Assembly (NCBI GenBank): GCA_001600415.1
Contig: BCJX01000001.1
Coordinates: 843,426 to 907,425, forward strand
Direction: 5' to 3'
Length of the DNA: 64,000 bases
Source: Pascua guehoae
Taxonomy: Eukaryota > Basidiomycota > Tremellomycetes > Trichosporonales > Trichosporonaceae
The notes beneath the pieces were generated by a model that worked only from the letters and a program-made list of their open reading frames with translations, did no database searches and was not told where the DNA came from. Within the stretch, counting starts at the first letter, position 1. Each line of letters opens with the position of its first letter. Of this stretch, positions 54,535 to 64,000 are shown one piece after another. The position numbers and the translations under genes were made by a program.

Positions 54535-57500
54535 GTCATCTCTCTCCCGACACGGTTTCCGACCTCGCACCAACTGTCGTCATCGAGCCTGCTACTCTAA
54601 GGAGATGAACGCGCAAAGGAAGGCGGCTCGACACCGCACCGTCCCTCGTACCGCATCTATCAATGGGACGAGGCCGCAACACAGGTCTGCGTCTCACCAG
54701 GCCCGTTACACCTTCCCAGTTGGCTCCTCCAACCCAACTCTTGCTGGCTGGCGATGTACCAGACGCCAGCTGCCCATCGCGCGCTGGCTCACGTTTGAGC
54801 TCCGTACGACTCCCCAGCTGGATCCCTTGCTACTCCCCAGCTCGATCCCTTGCTACTCCCCAGCTCGATGCCTTACCACTCTCCAGCTCGATGCCTTACT
54901 CACGCGATAAAACAAGCCCTTCCACTCCACTGGTTCCTCAGCCGCACTTCGCCGGCGCCTCGAGAGCGGGGTCGAAACCACCCGCCCGGCGGTGGGCGAT
55001 AGTGGACGCGCGGTCGACGGGCCCGGTCCGCGGCCAAGGACGGCGCGGTGGCGCGCGGGGAGCGGGACGCGTGGGCGGCGGGGGGATGGGTTGGTGCGGT
55101 CTGTTGGTGGAGAGCGGGGTGGGCGAAAGGACAGGCGTGTGGAGAGATAAAGGAGGGTCGGGGAAGGGAAGGGTGGGTGGTTGAGGGAAGAAGAGACGAC
55201 AACGATGGCGATGGGCGAGTGGAAGGGGGTCCAAGTTGGGGGAATGGCCAGGAGCGATAGACAATGCCGGTGCATAGCAGAAAGAGGTGACGACGCCGAG
55301 GATAACGATGGCATCAACCAACAAGAGCACAACGGTGAGCACAAACAAACAAACCCAGTACGTCAACGTGACGTACCCCAGAGCTTATCCTGCGCGCGCT
55401 CCGACCCTGTCGAGAGCGGCGTAAACATTACGCGGACCGGTAGGGGGCGGTGAGAATGACGAGGTGGTGGGCGAGTGGCAACGAGTAGAGTGGAGAGGAC
55501 AGTGTGGATGGTGGTGACGAGGACATTGGAGTTGGTAGCGTGCGCAGGGGGCCAAGCGAGGACCGTGCGTCCAACGAGACTGACCTAGAGCAAAGGTGGT
55601 CCGTGACGCGACTTTTGCCTAGAGTTTTACTGCGTTTGGCGTTTTGGCGTGACACACCCCCCTTCGCCGTTCGCCCTCGCCTTGCCCGCCCATGCCCGAC
55701 GCGACTTTTTTTTCCGTCCAATCGAGCAATCGGACCCGCTCGTCCATCGAGATAGCATAAAACCATGCTTGGATGGCTGCATGCTAAACGCGACTCGGCC
55801 ACAAGGTCTGCCTCTGTGCTCACTGCTCGTAGAATTATAGCTGCAATAAGGCATAGTGCACGGTGACCCCATAGCGGCACCCGTTCCCTGCATCCTGCAT
55901 GCTTGCAGGTTGATTCTTTGGTTCGGTGGGGATAGATCCTAACGTCTCACTTTTGGTTGCTGTCCTGCTTATGAGTACACCCACCTCCTGGTTCGTACAC
56001 ACAAGCACGCCCACAGCTTCCAATACCTGGCCCCCTTTGAGACTCAAATGCAGAGTGTTGGATGTAACGGAAAAGAGACCAAGCTTTTGCGAGCTCACCT
56101 GACCCCGGAGTAATCCCGGATAAACCAGGAGACATCGTGTTTGTTCCTCACAACAACCAAGACTGCCAACGTCGACCCCGCGGTAGTCAAGTAATCAAAC
56201 AGGTCTGGGCTTCGGGCTACGCAGTGTGCGCTGGGTGCATGGGTTTAGCGCGGCCTTCATGTGGCTGCCACGGCGGCCTGCACAAGTCTGGTAGCTGGTG
56301 GCCAAGTGGAAGCTGGGCACGCCACGCCACACATATGGTTCTTGTGCTCGAGCTGGGCATATTTGTCAAGGAAAAACATGCACAACAGACGCCAACACTC
56401 AGTCCAACGTGAGAGTGCCATTGATGCCATACCACGGACTGTACGTCAAGCACCGCTGCTACTCGCCAAGGATAACCTCCGTTTCGGCCCGACTGCGGGT
56501 CCGAGTGCGGACCGCGGACGCTCTGTGCGCGGGGCATGTGGCCCCACCTCGGCCCCTTCACCTGGCCACTGTACCGCTGTACCACTGTCCTGCACTTCAG
56601 CCTATGCTCCAGCATCTTTCGGGTGGTCTCGACGACATGGACGTCAGTGAACAGAGAGGCGCTATGTATGTATGTATGCCACTCTGGTCTCCCTCCACAT
56701 GCTCCACCGCAGCTGGGTGGAGATGCCGCTGAACGCCGGCGTTTGCCGAATGACAGATGTGGCCGCGGGATCCGGTATCTAACGCGCAAACGATCTGAGA
56801 TTGCATGGGAAAAAAAAAACACAAACCCCTTTGCGTGCTCGTGCTCGTGCTCGGCGACGGACCCAAATTAAAAAAAAAACTACGACTGGTACAAACTACT
56901 ATTCCAGTTTTGCCATGCAAAGGATCGCCGTCGCAATCTTGCGTCATGCATCAGCACATGCAGCGCATCTGCAGACCAGAAGGATTCCAGTTGTAGCTGC
57001 CTAGCTGCGTGCTACGTGCTTGTTGCTGTGCATGGATGTCGCGAGCAGCGTGCAATATGGATCAAAATGGCCGTGCGGCTGCAGGCGGGTGTCTCGTGAC
57101 CTGGTTGTAGCCGTGGTGCATGGTGCAATTTTGCTGATAACAGATGAGGGGAGGGCATGGAGGCAGAGGACAAGAGGACCAGAGGCCCAGGCAAGGAGGA
57201 TAAACTTTGTCATTTCGGTCGGTCTTGAGCGGGCCGACTGGTAGCGCTTGTTGGAGGCGCATGCATGCGGGGCTGTTGGCTCTTTGGGCGATCCTTTGTC
57301 ATTGTGGGTCATCAACCTCCACCGCCTGACAAATCAACTTTGAATCTAGCCCCACAAAGTAGCCGCCTGCACCACCACCACCACCACCACCACCACCCAC
57401 AACCATCCCATCCCATCCAGAGCATTCCGCTCCATCACTTTTTCGCTCGTCAACAAACTACCTATTGCCTGCTCCCCGACTGCAAGCTCCCGCCTCGTCG

Positions 57501-57576
57501 CCGTCTCCACCCCCCCGCGCTACCCAATACCGCTGCCGACCGAGCTCTCCGCGTGTTGAAAGTGCAGTAGTGCACG
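54535..57576. other. 3-kb intergenic region
   Basis: No supported gene. A hydrophobic minus-strand stretch at about 55280-55370 (CLFVLTVVLLLVDAIVILGV) is open but lacks a convincing start or splice partners. A TCCCCAGCTCGATG-type direct repeat lies at 54820-54900 and a CACCAC run at 57375-57395. Confidence 0.4.
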
Positions 57577-60242
57577 ATGGGTCTCCTCGCGCTCGGCACG
57601 CCGCTCGACTGGCCCGAGACCAAGCCGCTCGCCGAGCACATTCGCAACCACGGCATCACCCAGTTTCTCAACACCTGGAAGCGGTGGAAGGACCGGTCGG
57701 GCGAGGGTCTGCTGTGGGGCGATGAGGTGGGTGGTGTGTTCAGCAGCCCGTCGGCCATGGCTTTTTGTGTACCTGGCCGCAAGCGGACGTGTATGGACCG
57801 AGGACAAGCTAACAAAGTCTCAGATCGAGTACCTCGTCGTGTCCGAGGACGATGTCGACCACAAGGTGTTTCTGAGCTTGCGCCAGTCCGAGATCCTCGA
57901 CAAGCTGCAGACGGTCACCCTCAACCCCGAGCTCGAGAAGCAGAAGCCACCAGGAATGTGAGCTTGTTGTGGCCCGCTGGGTAGAGGGAGAGAGGATCTC
58001 GGCGAGCTCTGGAACAGTGTCCATCGAGCTCGAGCTGGTGTCCATCGAGCTCGGGGGTGTCGATGCCAAGACCAACACCAATACCCGAGGGGAATCCCCA
58101 CTGTCTTTGCTCTTCTCGTCTGACATGCAGCCGGGCGCTCCCCACGTTCCACCCAGAGTACGGCCGGTTCATGCTTGAGTCGACGCCCGGTTTCCCATAC
58201 ACGGGGTCGCCGACAGACCTCGTGTGCGTAGAGTCGGACATGCGGTTCCGGCGCAAGATTATCCGCTCGTACCTGCACCCCAACGAGCGGCCGATTACGC
58301 TCACCAGCTGGCCTCGGCTGGGTGTAGAGAACACCATCTTCACCGACCCGCCGTCGTTTCCAGACGTTGAAAAGTCGTCGAGCAAGTCTCAGTATGTGGG
58401 GCAGATGATCACCAACCCACACGCGCGTTTCCCGACCCTCACGGCCAACATTCGCCAGAGGAGGGGGTCGCTCGTTGATATTCGTGTGCCGCTGTACGTC
58501 GACACGGACACGGTGCTGCCAAAGGGCACGCATGCGGGGCTGTCAAAGGACCAGAAGGAGCCCAGTGAGTTGGCGTGGAGCGGACCGAGGATACACATAT
58601 TGACCGTTACAGCACCCGCCAAGCCGGAACCGGGCACGCCATACATCCACATGGACGCGATGGGCTTTGGCATGGGCTGCTGCTGCCTGCAGATCACGTT
58701 CCAGGCGTGGAATGTCCAGGAGGCGCGCCAGGTGTACGACGCGCTGGTACCCGTTGCGCCGATCATGCTGGCGCTCACGGCTGGTGCGCCGGCGTTCCGG
58801 GGCCGGCTGGCGGACATTGATGCGCGGTGGAACGTGATTGCCGCCGCGGTCGACGACCGTACCGAGGAGGAGCGGGGTCTGAAGCCGCTCAAGAACAACG
58901 AGTACCGGGTGCCCAAGTCACGCTACGACTCTGTGTCGCGGTACATTGCCAACGACCCGCGCAACAAGCCCGAGTACTCTGACATTGACGCGCCGATCAA
59001 CCAGCGGGTACGGCAGCGGCTGCTGGACGAGGGGCTCGATGACAAGATGGCGTCGCACATTGGCCACCTGTTTATCCGCGACCCGCTCGTGCAGTTTTCC
59101 GAGACGATTGACCAGGACGACGACGCGTCGATGGACCACTTTGAAAACATCCAGAGCACAAACTGGCAGACGGTGCGCTTCAAGCCGCCGCCCGTCAACT
59201 CTGACATTGGATGGCGCGTAGAGTTCCGCTCGATGGAGATTCAGATGACCGACTTTGAGAATGCCGCCCTGTCCATCTTTATCGTGCTCCTCACGCGTGC
59301 CATTATTTCGTTCAAGCTCAACTTTTACATGCCCATTTCCCAGGTCGACACAAACATGCAGCGCGCACAGCAGCGCAACGCCGCGCGCGCGTGCAAGTTT
59401 GCCTTCCGCCGCGCAGTCTTCCCCAACGACCTGAGCTCGTACGATCTCGAGTCGCGCCCGGTATCACCACCCAACGAGCACGAGGCAGCCGCCAACGGGC
59501 ACGCGACGAGCAACGGCCATGCGGCCGGTGCCAACGGCGATGCCGCGAGCAACCAGTCGAGCGGCGCCACGAGCCCGTCCAGCCCAGTGGGCGACCACCA
59601 CTCGCACGCGTCGTCGCTCGCCGAGACGCTCGCGCGCAGCCACCTCGCCAACGGCCTTGCCAACGGCCACAGCCCCCACAGTCCCCACAGCCCCTCGCGC
59701 CCGCACGCCAACGGCACCAGCAACGGCCACGGCCACTTGCGGCACGTGTCGTCGTATTCGTCGTGCGCGTCGCTCCTGGAGGAGTTTGAAGACTCTGGAC
59801 CCGAGGTCGTTGAAATGACACTCGACGAGGTCATCAACGGCCGCGGCGAGTTCCCGGGTCTCATGGGCGTCGTCAACGCCTACCTCAACTCGATCAATGC
59901 CGACGTTGGCACCAAATGCGAGATTCGGAGATACCTCGACCTGATCAAAATGCGCGCAAAGGGCGACCTCATCACGCCGGCCACGTGGATTCGCAACTTT
60001 ATCACAGACCACCCAGACTACAAGCACGACTCGATCGTGTCCGACCTCATCCAGTACGACCTCGTCAACGCCGTCGATGAGATGTGAGTTACGTGCGGGG
60101 CGCGGATGGCAACTGCGCGACGCGTATGACCATGACCTCTTTGTGTGCCAATGACTGACCCCGCAGCGAGCGTGGCGTGCGCGCAGCCCCAGAGCTCCTG
60201 GGACCAAACTATGTCGGGTCGGGGCCGACAGGGTGTCTGTGA
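57577..60242 (+). CDS. GSH1: Glutamate-cysteine ligase catalytic subunit
   Basis: It catalyses ATP-dependent formation of gamma-glutamylcysteine, the committed step of glutathione synthesis in the cytosol. Five exons (57577-57726, 57824-57957, 58131-58564, 58613-60083, 60167-60242) encode 754 aa. Landmarks: MGLLALGTPLDWPE at the start; LPTFHPEYGRFMLESTPG; MDAMGFGMGCCCLQITFQA (about residue 258); MLALTAGAPAFRGRLADID; RWNVIAAAVDDRTEEE; and FENAALSIFIVLLTRAI. All match eukaryotic GCL. The enzyme is longer than the ~640-680 aa usual in animals and yeast because of a ~100-residue His/Asn/Gly/Ser-rich insertion (genomic about 59460-59780) rich in NGH repeats. The C-terminus ends GPNYVGSGPTGCL. In other organisms the enzyme is feedback-inhibited by glutathione; nothing here shows local regulation. 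Confidence 0.95.
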
Positions 60243-61061
60243 GCATTGTATTACATCAGTACATCGGACGAGTAGACGGGTTTCATCTTGCTTGGATTTG
60301 GATATGATACGACCTTTTATTTCACCACCGCATCAGAGTCCGAGCGCCCCCCATACTAGTACTCTACCATGAGGGGATCGAGGGAGGGTTGCAGGGGCAA
60401 GCCGGTTCGAGTGGTTGAAGGGGTGGCGCTGCCTTTGCACACGTCCTTGTCACTTTTCTCGTCTCTTTTTCCGGGCAAGAGTAGGCGAGTTGCCCGGGTG
60501 ATGTGGTAGCAGTGGCGGCGTCTGTAGTACCGTACCGGGGGTGGTTGTTCATCGTGGAGGCGGGCAGGCGGGCAGGCGGGCACCGGGCCGGCTGGGAGGT
60601 ATGGTGTCCATGTCTCGTACCGTACCCACATATAATAATGACGAGCTGAACCTTGTGCTGTTTCCGTTTTCAATAGATTACACTTTGCCTCTATCGAGCT
60701 TGGCCCACTGGTAGGCTACAGTACCATGTGGTGGCTCCATGTCCCCTGCCCATGTCAGACTGTACTCTGTTGTGCCCCAGCCCGTCGGATGTCGCCCTCG
60801 TCATGAGGCTGCGCGTTGCGGTGGTCACACGATGTACTGTACCTGCTACCTCGTTGGCGTCTTGTGAGGTCGTTGCTGACAAGGCGACCTCGAGTCGACT
60901 GCCGCGTGCCACATGCCGCAGACTGCTCATCCGCACAACAGCTGTGAGCGTACCGGTACCGAGGCTCGGGTCCGACCCTACAGTCTCCAGCAGGCAGCAG
61001 GTACAGTTTGGAGCCAACTCGCCCACCGTTGCCAAGCCAAGGTTGCTCGATCGGCGCCGGA
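60243..61061. other. Intergenic region downstream of GSH1
   Basis: It contains the GSH1 3' UTR. No other gene is supported. Confidence 0.4.
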
Positions 61062-61067
61062 TATAAA
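61062..61067 (+). promoter_or_regulatory. Candidate TATA box
   Basis: TATAAA, 72 bp upstream of the start codon of the UBA-like gene, in an otherwise GC-rich promoter. Confidence 0.4.
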
Positions 61068-61138
61068 TTACGCCACCACCCAACAGGCATGCCAAGCAGC
61101 ACCATTTGCCACCTACTAGACCAACAATTCCAACAACC

Positions 61139-61871
61139 ATGTCCACCACCCCCGCGGCACAGCGGCCATGGTACCGCCTCTCCCCCCCGCCCCCGCTCGA
61201 AACCTCCCTGGCCGCCATGGGCTTCCCCCCCGCCATCTCCCGCTGGGCGGCAAAGTACGCCCGCGGCGATGCCGACCTCGCGCTCACCCTCGCCGTCCAC
61301 CGCGGGCACCAGTCGTCCTCGTCGTCCTCGTGGACCGGTGGTGATGGGCAGCTCGCACCGGCGGGCGAGTGTGAGATTTGCGATCGGCGCCGGGACGCGG
61401 AGGGGCGGCGCGAAAGGGAGCGGGGGCGGGTGGACGCGCGGGCGAGGGAGGTCGAGGCGGAGCGGGAGGCGGAGCGGGAGCTGTGGGAGGCGGGGACGGC
61501 GAGGGGGGTGTTTGAGGCTGAGATGCTCGCTCGGGCGCGGCGGCGGTCGAGGGNNNNNNNNNNNNNNNNNNNNNNNNNNNNNNNNNNNNNNNNNNNNNNN
61601 NNNNNNNNNNNNNNNNNNNNNNNNNNNNNNNNNNNNNNNNNNNNNNNNNNNNNNNNNNNNNNNNNNNNNNNNNNNNNNNNNNNNNNNNNNNNNNNNNNNN
61701 NNNNNNNNNNNNNNNNNNNNNNNNNNNNNNNNNNNNNNNNNNNNNNNNNNNNNNNNNNNNNNNNNNNNNNNNNNNNNNNNNNNNNNNNNNNNNNNNNNNN
61801 NNNNNNNNNNNNNNNNNNNNNNNNNNNNNNNNNNNNNNNNNGGGGGCTGTTCTGGGGGTTCGTTCTAGCAT
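61139..61871 (+). CDS. UBA-like domain protein, interrupted by assembly gap
   Basis: The frame starts MSTTPAAQRPWYRLSPPPPL. Residues about 21-58 (LETSLAAMGFPPAISRWAAK...DADLALTLAVHRG) have the three-helix pattern of a UBA domain, including the MGF loop, so ubiquitin binding is plausible. A CEIC motif (only two cysteines) precedes a strongly charged coiled coil (RRRDAEGRRERERGRVDARA). A 288-N gap (61554-61841) removes the middle. After the gap three frames are open; one ends in a hydrophobic GLFWGFVLAF, which would place the stop at 61869-61871 and suggest a C-terminal membrane anchor. That part is speculative. Length and function cannot be settled. Confidence 0.45.
61554..61841. other. Assembly gap (N run)
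   Basis: 288 undetermined bases inside the UBA-like gene. Confidence 0.95.
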
Positions 61872-62835
61872 TCTAGCTCGTCGGCTGTTGTAGATTATCT
61901 GATGTACCTACATACAGAACAGCAGATCGGAAATTGAGGCTGCCGTGTTGAGCTGGTCCCTGCCATTGTAACTCGTGCGAGACCGGGATACCGTTGCCAC
62001 TTGGGCCGTCGAGAGCATCTTGATCTCGGGCAGGCGGTCGCGAAGCCGGGGCCGAGCGCGGAGGTGGACTGGGTGTTAGTGGGTGTGCTGGGAGGCGCGC
62101 GGGGGGGGGGCGGGGAAGGTAGTACCGGCGGTACGGGNGGGGTAGAACGGTGGCAGAACGTACAATTGCAAGATTGCACAACGTAATATGGTACACGTTG
62201 GTGAAGCAGGCTTCCTACTCGTACCATCTGTATGGAGAGCGTCCATGCTCAATGTCGCGCGACCGAGCTCAATGTGGCAGTGTCCATACTGTCCGTAGCA
62301 CCTGTAACAGCCAGCCAGATGGCCGTCGCTCCTGTCGAACGTAATACAGGTGTGTTTGCAAAGTCAGACTGCCACAGTGACGCACGAGCGCAGCAGTCTC
62401 ACGACTTTCCAAGCACACCTCTAAGGACGCAACGGTGTGATACTGTCGACCTCAACTCCCCCGGCATGTTGGCCCTCCTGTTGGGTCTGGGTCCAACATG
62501 CCTGGCGTTCACCGCCAACGGCCCAACGCTACACGGTAGCTGCGACGCAGGGTGATCTCACCCCAGCGCCGGCTCGCCGCGTACTCGCGTTGTGCCGCGC
62601 GGCGTCGACAGAGAAAAACAGTGCGCGTCTAGGTCGGTAAGTTGGAACTGCTGCATATCTTGTCGGCTGCGCAAGCACGCAAGCGGAAGCTAGTACGCGG
62701 TGGTCGATTGTACAACATGGTAGATTTGTCACTGCCCGCTGTGTCCTGTGAGGGCCAAAGACTCTGTACGAGGACGCAGCGGGTATAGGTATTACTGTGA
62801 TTGTCACTGTGTCTTGTTACTGTGACTTGTTACTG

Positions 62836-62925
62836 TGACTACCTCCCCGTTGACTACCTACACGTTGACTACCCACACGTTGACTACCCACACGTTGACA
62901 CACGTTGTACACGACGAGATAATAT
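62836..62925. repeat. 15-bp tandem repeat plus unique tail (copy 1)
   Basis: Four units of TGACTACCYACACGT (the first degenerate) are followed by ACGTTGTACACGACGAGATA and AATATCC. Confidence 0.85.
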
Positions 62926-63399
62926 CCGTCACTCCCGCATCGAACACTAATGCCGGCACACCGTCGTGCGTGAAGCGTAGCGGTGCGGCTTTCCTAGTTC
63001 TGAACGCTAGACTCGCACACCCCAATGAAGAGAGATTAGTTGAATGGTGGAGAGCTCACCTAGCGTATACTTTGCGGATGACAGGCATGGACGCCGGCAA
63101 TTTGCTGGATACGAGCTTCACACGTCCATCCCAACCTTGCCACGGCGGTTGACAAAAGGGCTTCGTATTCTTGATCATTGCTTGCAGGTCATGAGCCGGA
63201 AGGATTCTGCACGCAATGGACATACCCCCGTCTGCCTGGCTGTGCAAACGCCTAAACGCCTGCCCGGTCCACGGCGGTCAGCCATGCAGTTTTCCCTTCG
63301 TACAACAGGGCATGAAACGCGGTGCCATCCCGGATGTGTTTCTCCTTATCGCCCATCCCCATCTCGTTGCGAGTCCATGTTGCAGGCTGCAGATGCAGT

Positions 63400-63465
63400 G
63401 GACTACCTACACGTTGTACACGATGAGATAGACTACCTACACGTTGTACATGGTGGGGTATTATC
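63400..63465. repeat. Related direct repeat (copy 2)
   Basis: Two units of GACTACCTACACGTTGTACA joined by CGATGAGATA, ending in a TATTATCC like the copy 560 bp upstream. The shared order suggests duplication of a longer segment that has since diverged. Confidence 0.8.
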
Positions 63466-64000
63466 CCACAGGTCAGGCAGCAGCTGCGCGCGGTGAAAAC
63501 GACTGTCAATGTGGATTACCGAGACGGCCGCGCGTGGAACCTCGCTGACCCTGCGGCGCTGCCATCGCAAGACGGCGTATCAGACGTCATGTGGGTTTGA
63601 CAGCCGGCACCAAACGCGACCAGAGGGGAACGGGTACGACTGCTGAGCAAACAAACAAACAACAACCAGGCGTCAGACTGTCAGACGCGAGGTTACAACA
63701 CACTGTATCCTGCAGCAGAACGGTCATGATTTCAGCGTGTCAGATGCCTCGCCATGACTGCGGGTGCGTGTACGCACTGTACTGGTTCTGCCACAGGACC
63801 AACGACGCTGTCAACGACTTTTCTCACCGTTCTTCGGACGACTCGCTCGCGGCGACGGATCCAAGGAGACAAGTACGCCTCGGCACTCGTGTCTGTCGGG
63901 GGTTGCGTGGAAATGCGCAGTGCAGAGTCAGTGTGGCGATGCCATCTTGCTCCGGGCCCTTTGCCTTGACAAAGCCAAGTTGCACACGGCTTTGATCAAC

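Larger units (their letters stand above)
61872..64000. other. Gene-poor right end with repeats
   Basis: No supported gene. One undetermined base lies near 62138. Two related repeat patches occur at 62836-62925 and 63400-63465 (see repeat entries). Confidence 0.4.

Noticed and set aside
55280..55370. Hydrophobic minus-strand stretch that could be a transmembrane exon
   Set aside because: No ATG in a sensible context; the sequence continues into proline-rich noise and no acceptor or donor pairs were convincing.
1..64000. CRISPR arrays, bacterial operons, phage or insertion sequences
   Set aside because: None seen; the window is eukaryotic, with spliceosomal introns and Pol III tRNA genes.

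Overview
The window is nuclear DNA of a filamentous or yeast-like fungus. Genes are dense and GC-rich, with many short introns (mostly 35-110 nt) that begin GTGAGT/GTACGT/GTGGGT and carry CTGAC or CTAAC branch sites a few bases before the 3' AG. Conventional kinesin ends in a fungal-type tail, a DASH-complex Spc19 homologue is present (DASH is fungal), and tRNA genes are intron-bearing. Intron density, gene structures and base composition suggest a basidiomycete yeast, probably Tremellomycetes/Trichosporonales. That placement is inference; there is no rRNA or barcode locus to confirm it.

Left half (1-25 kb): an orphan first exon resembling PET117 (minus), kinesin-1 heavy chain (plus), a Hit1/ZNHIT3 zinc-finger protein (minus) divergent from the nuclear cap-binding subunit CBC1/NCBP1 (plus), a small YAA-repeat protein and a large proline-rich disordered protein interrupted by an assembly gap (both minus). 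Next come a tRNA-Asp and two inverted tRNA-Arg genes, SDH4 (plus), and RAD52 (minus) divergent from POLD2/Pol31 (plus).

Middle (25-40 kb): an F-box/WD40-like protein, an Old Yellow Enzyme-type oxidoreductase, SPC19 and a weak hypothetical ORF (all minus), a CASTOR/GATS-type ACT-domain protein (plus), and a disordered protein with a small zinc-knuckle-like N-terminus (minus).

Right part (40-64 kb): about 11 kb with no convincing protein gene. It holds one tRNA-Asp, a 200-bp element with 37-bp inverted ends, degenerate 70-bp repeats and several minisatellites. Then come a SnoaL/NTF2-like protein (plus), an unknown multi-pass membrane protein (minus), glutamate-cysteine ligase GSH1 (plus), a UBA-like protein broken by a 288-N gap (plus), and a gene-poor, repeat-containing right end.

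Most identified genes are housekeeping: transport, RNA processing, respiration, DNA replication and repair, chromosome segregation, redox. They do not form a functional cluster. Two divergent pairs may share promoters: HIT1/CBC1 (RNA biogenesis) and RAD52/POLD2 (replication and repair). I found no convincing new multi-gene system. The most unusual items are tRNA-Asp introns of only 7 and 11 nt, the inverted-repeat element near 44 kb, an 8-nt kinesin exon, and a few unrecognised proteins. All exon boundaries come from reading splice signals and frame by eye; totals were checked to be multiples of three.
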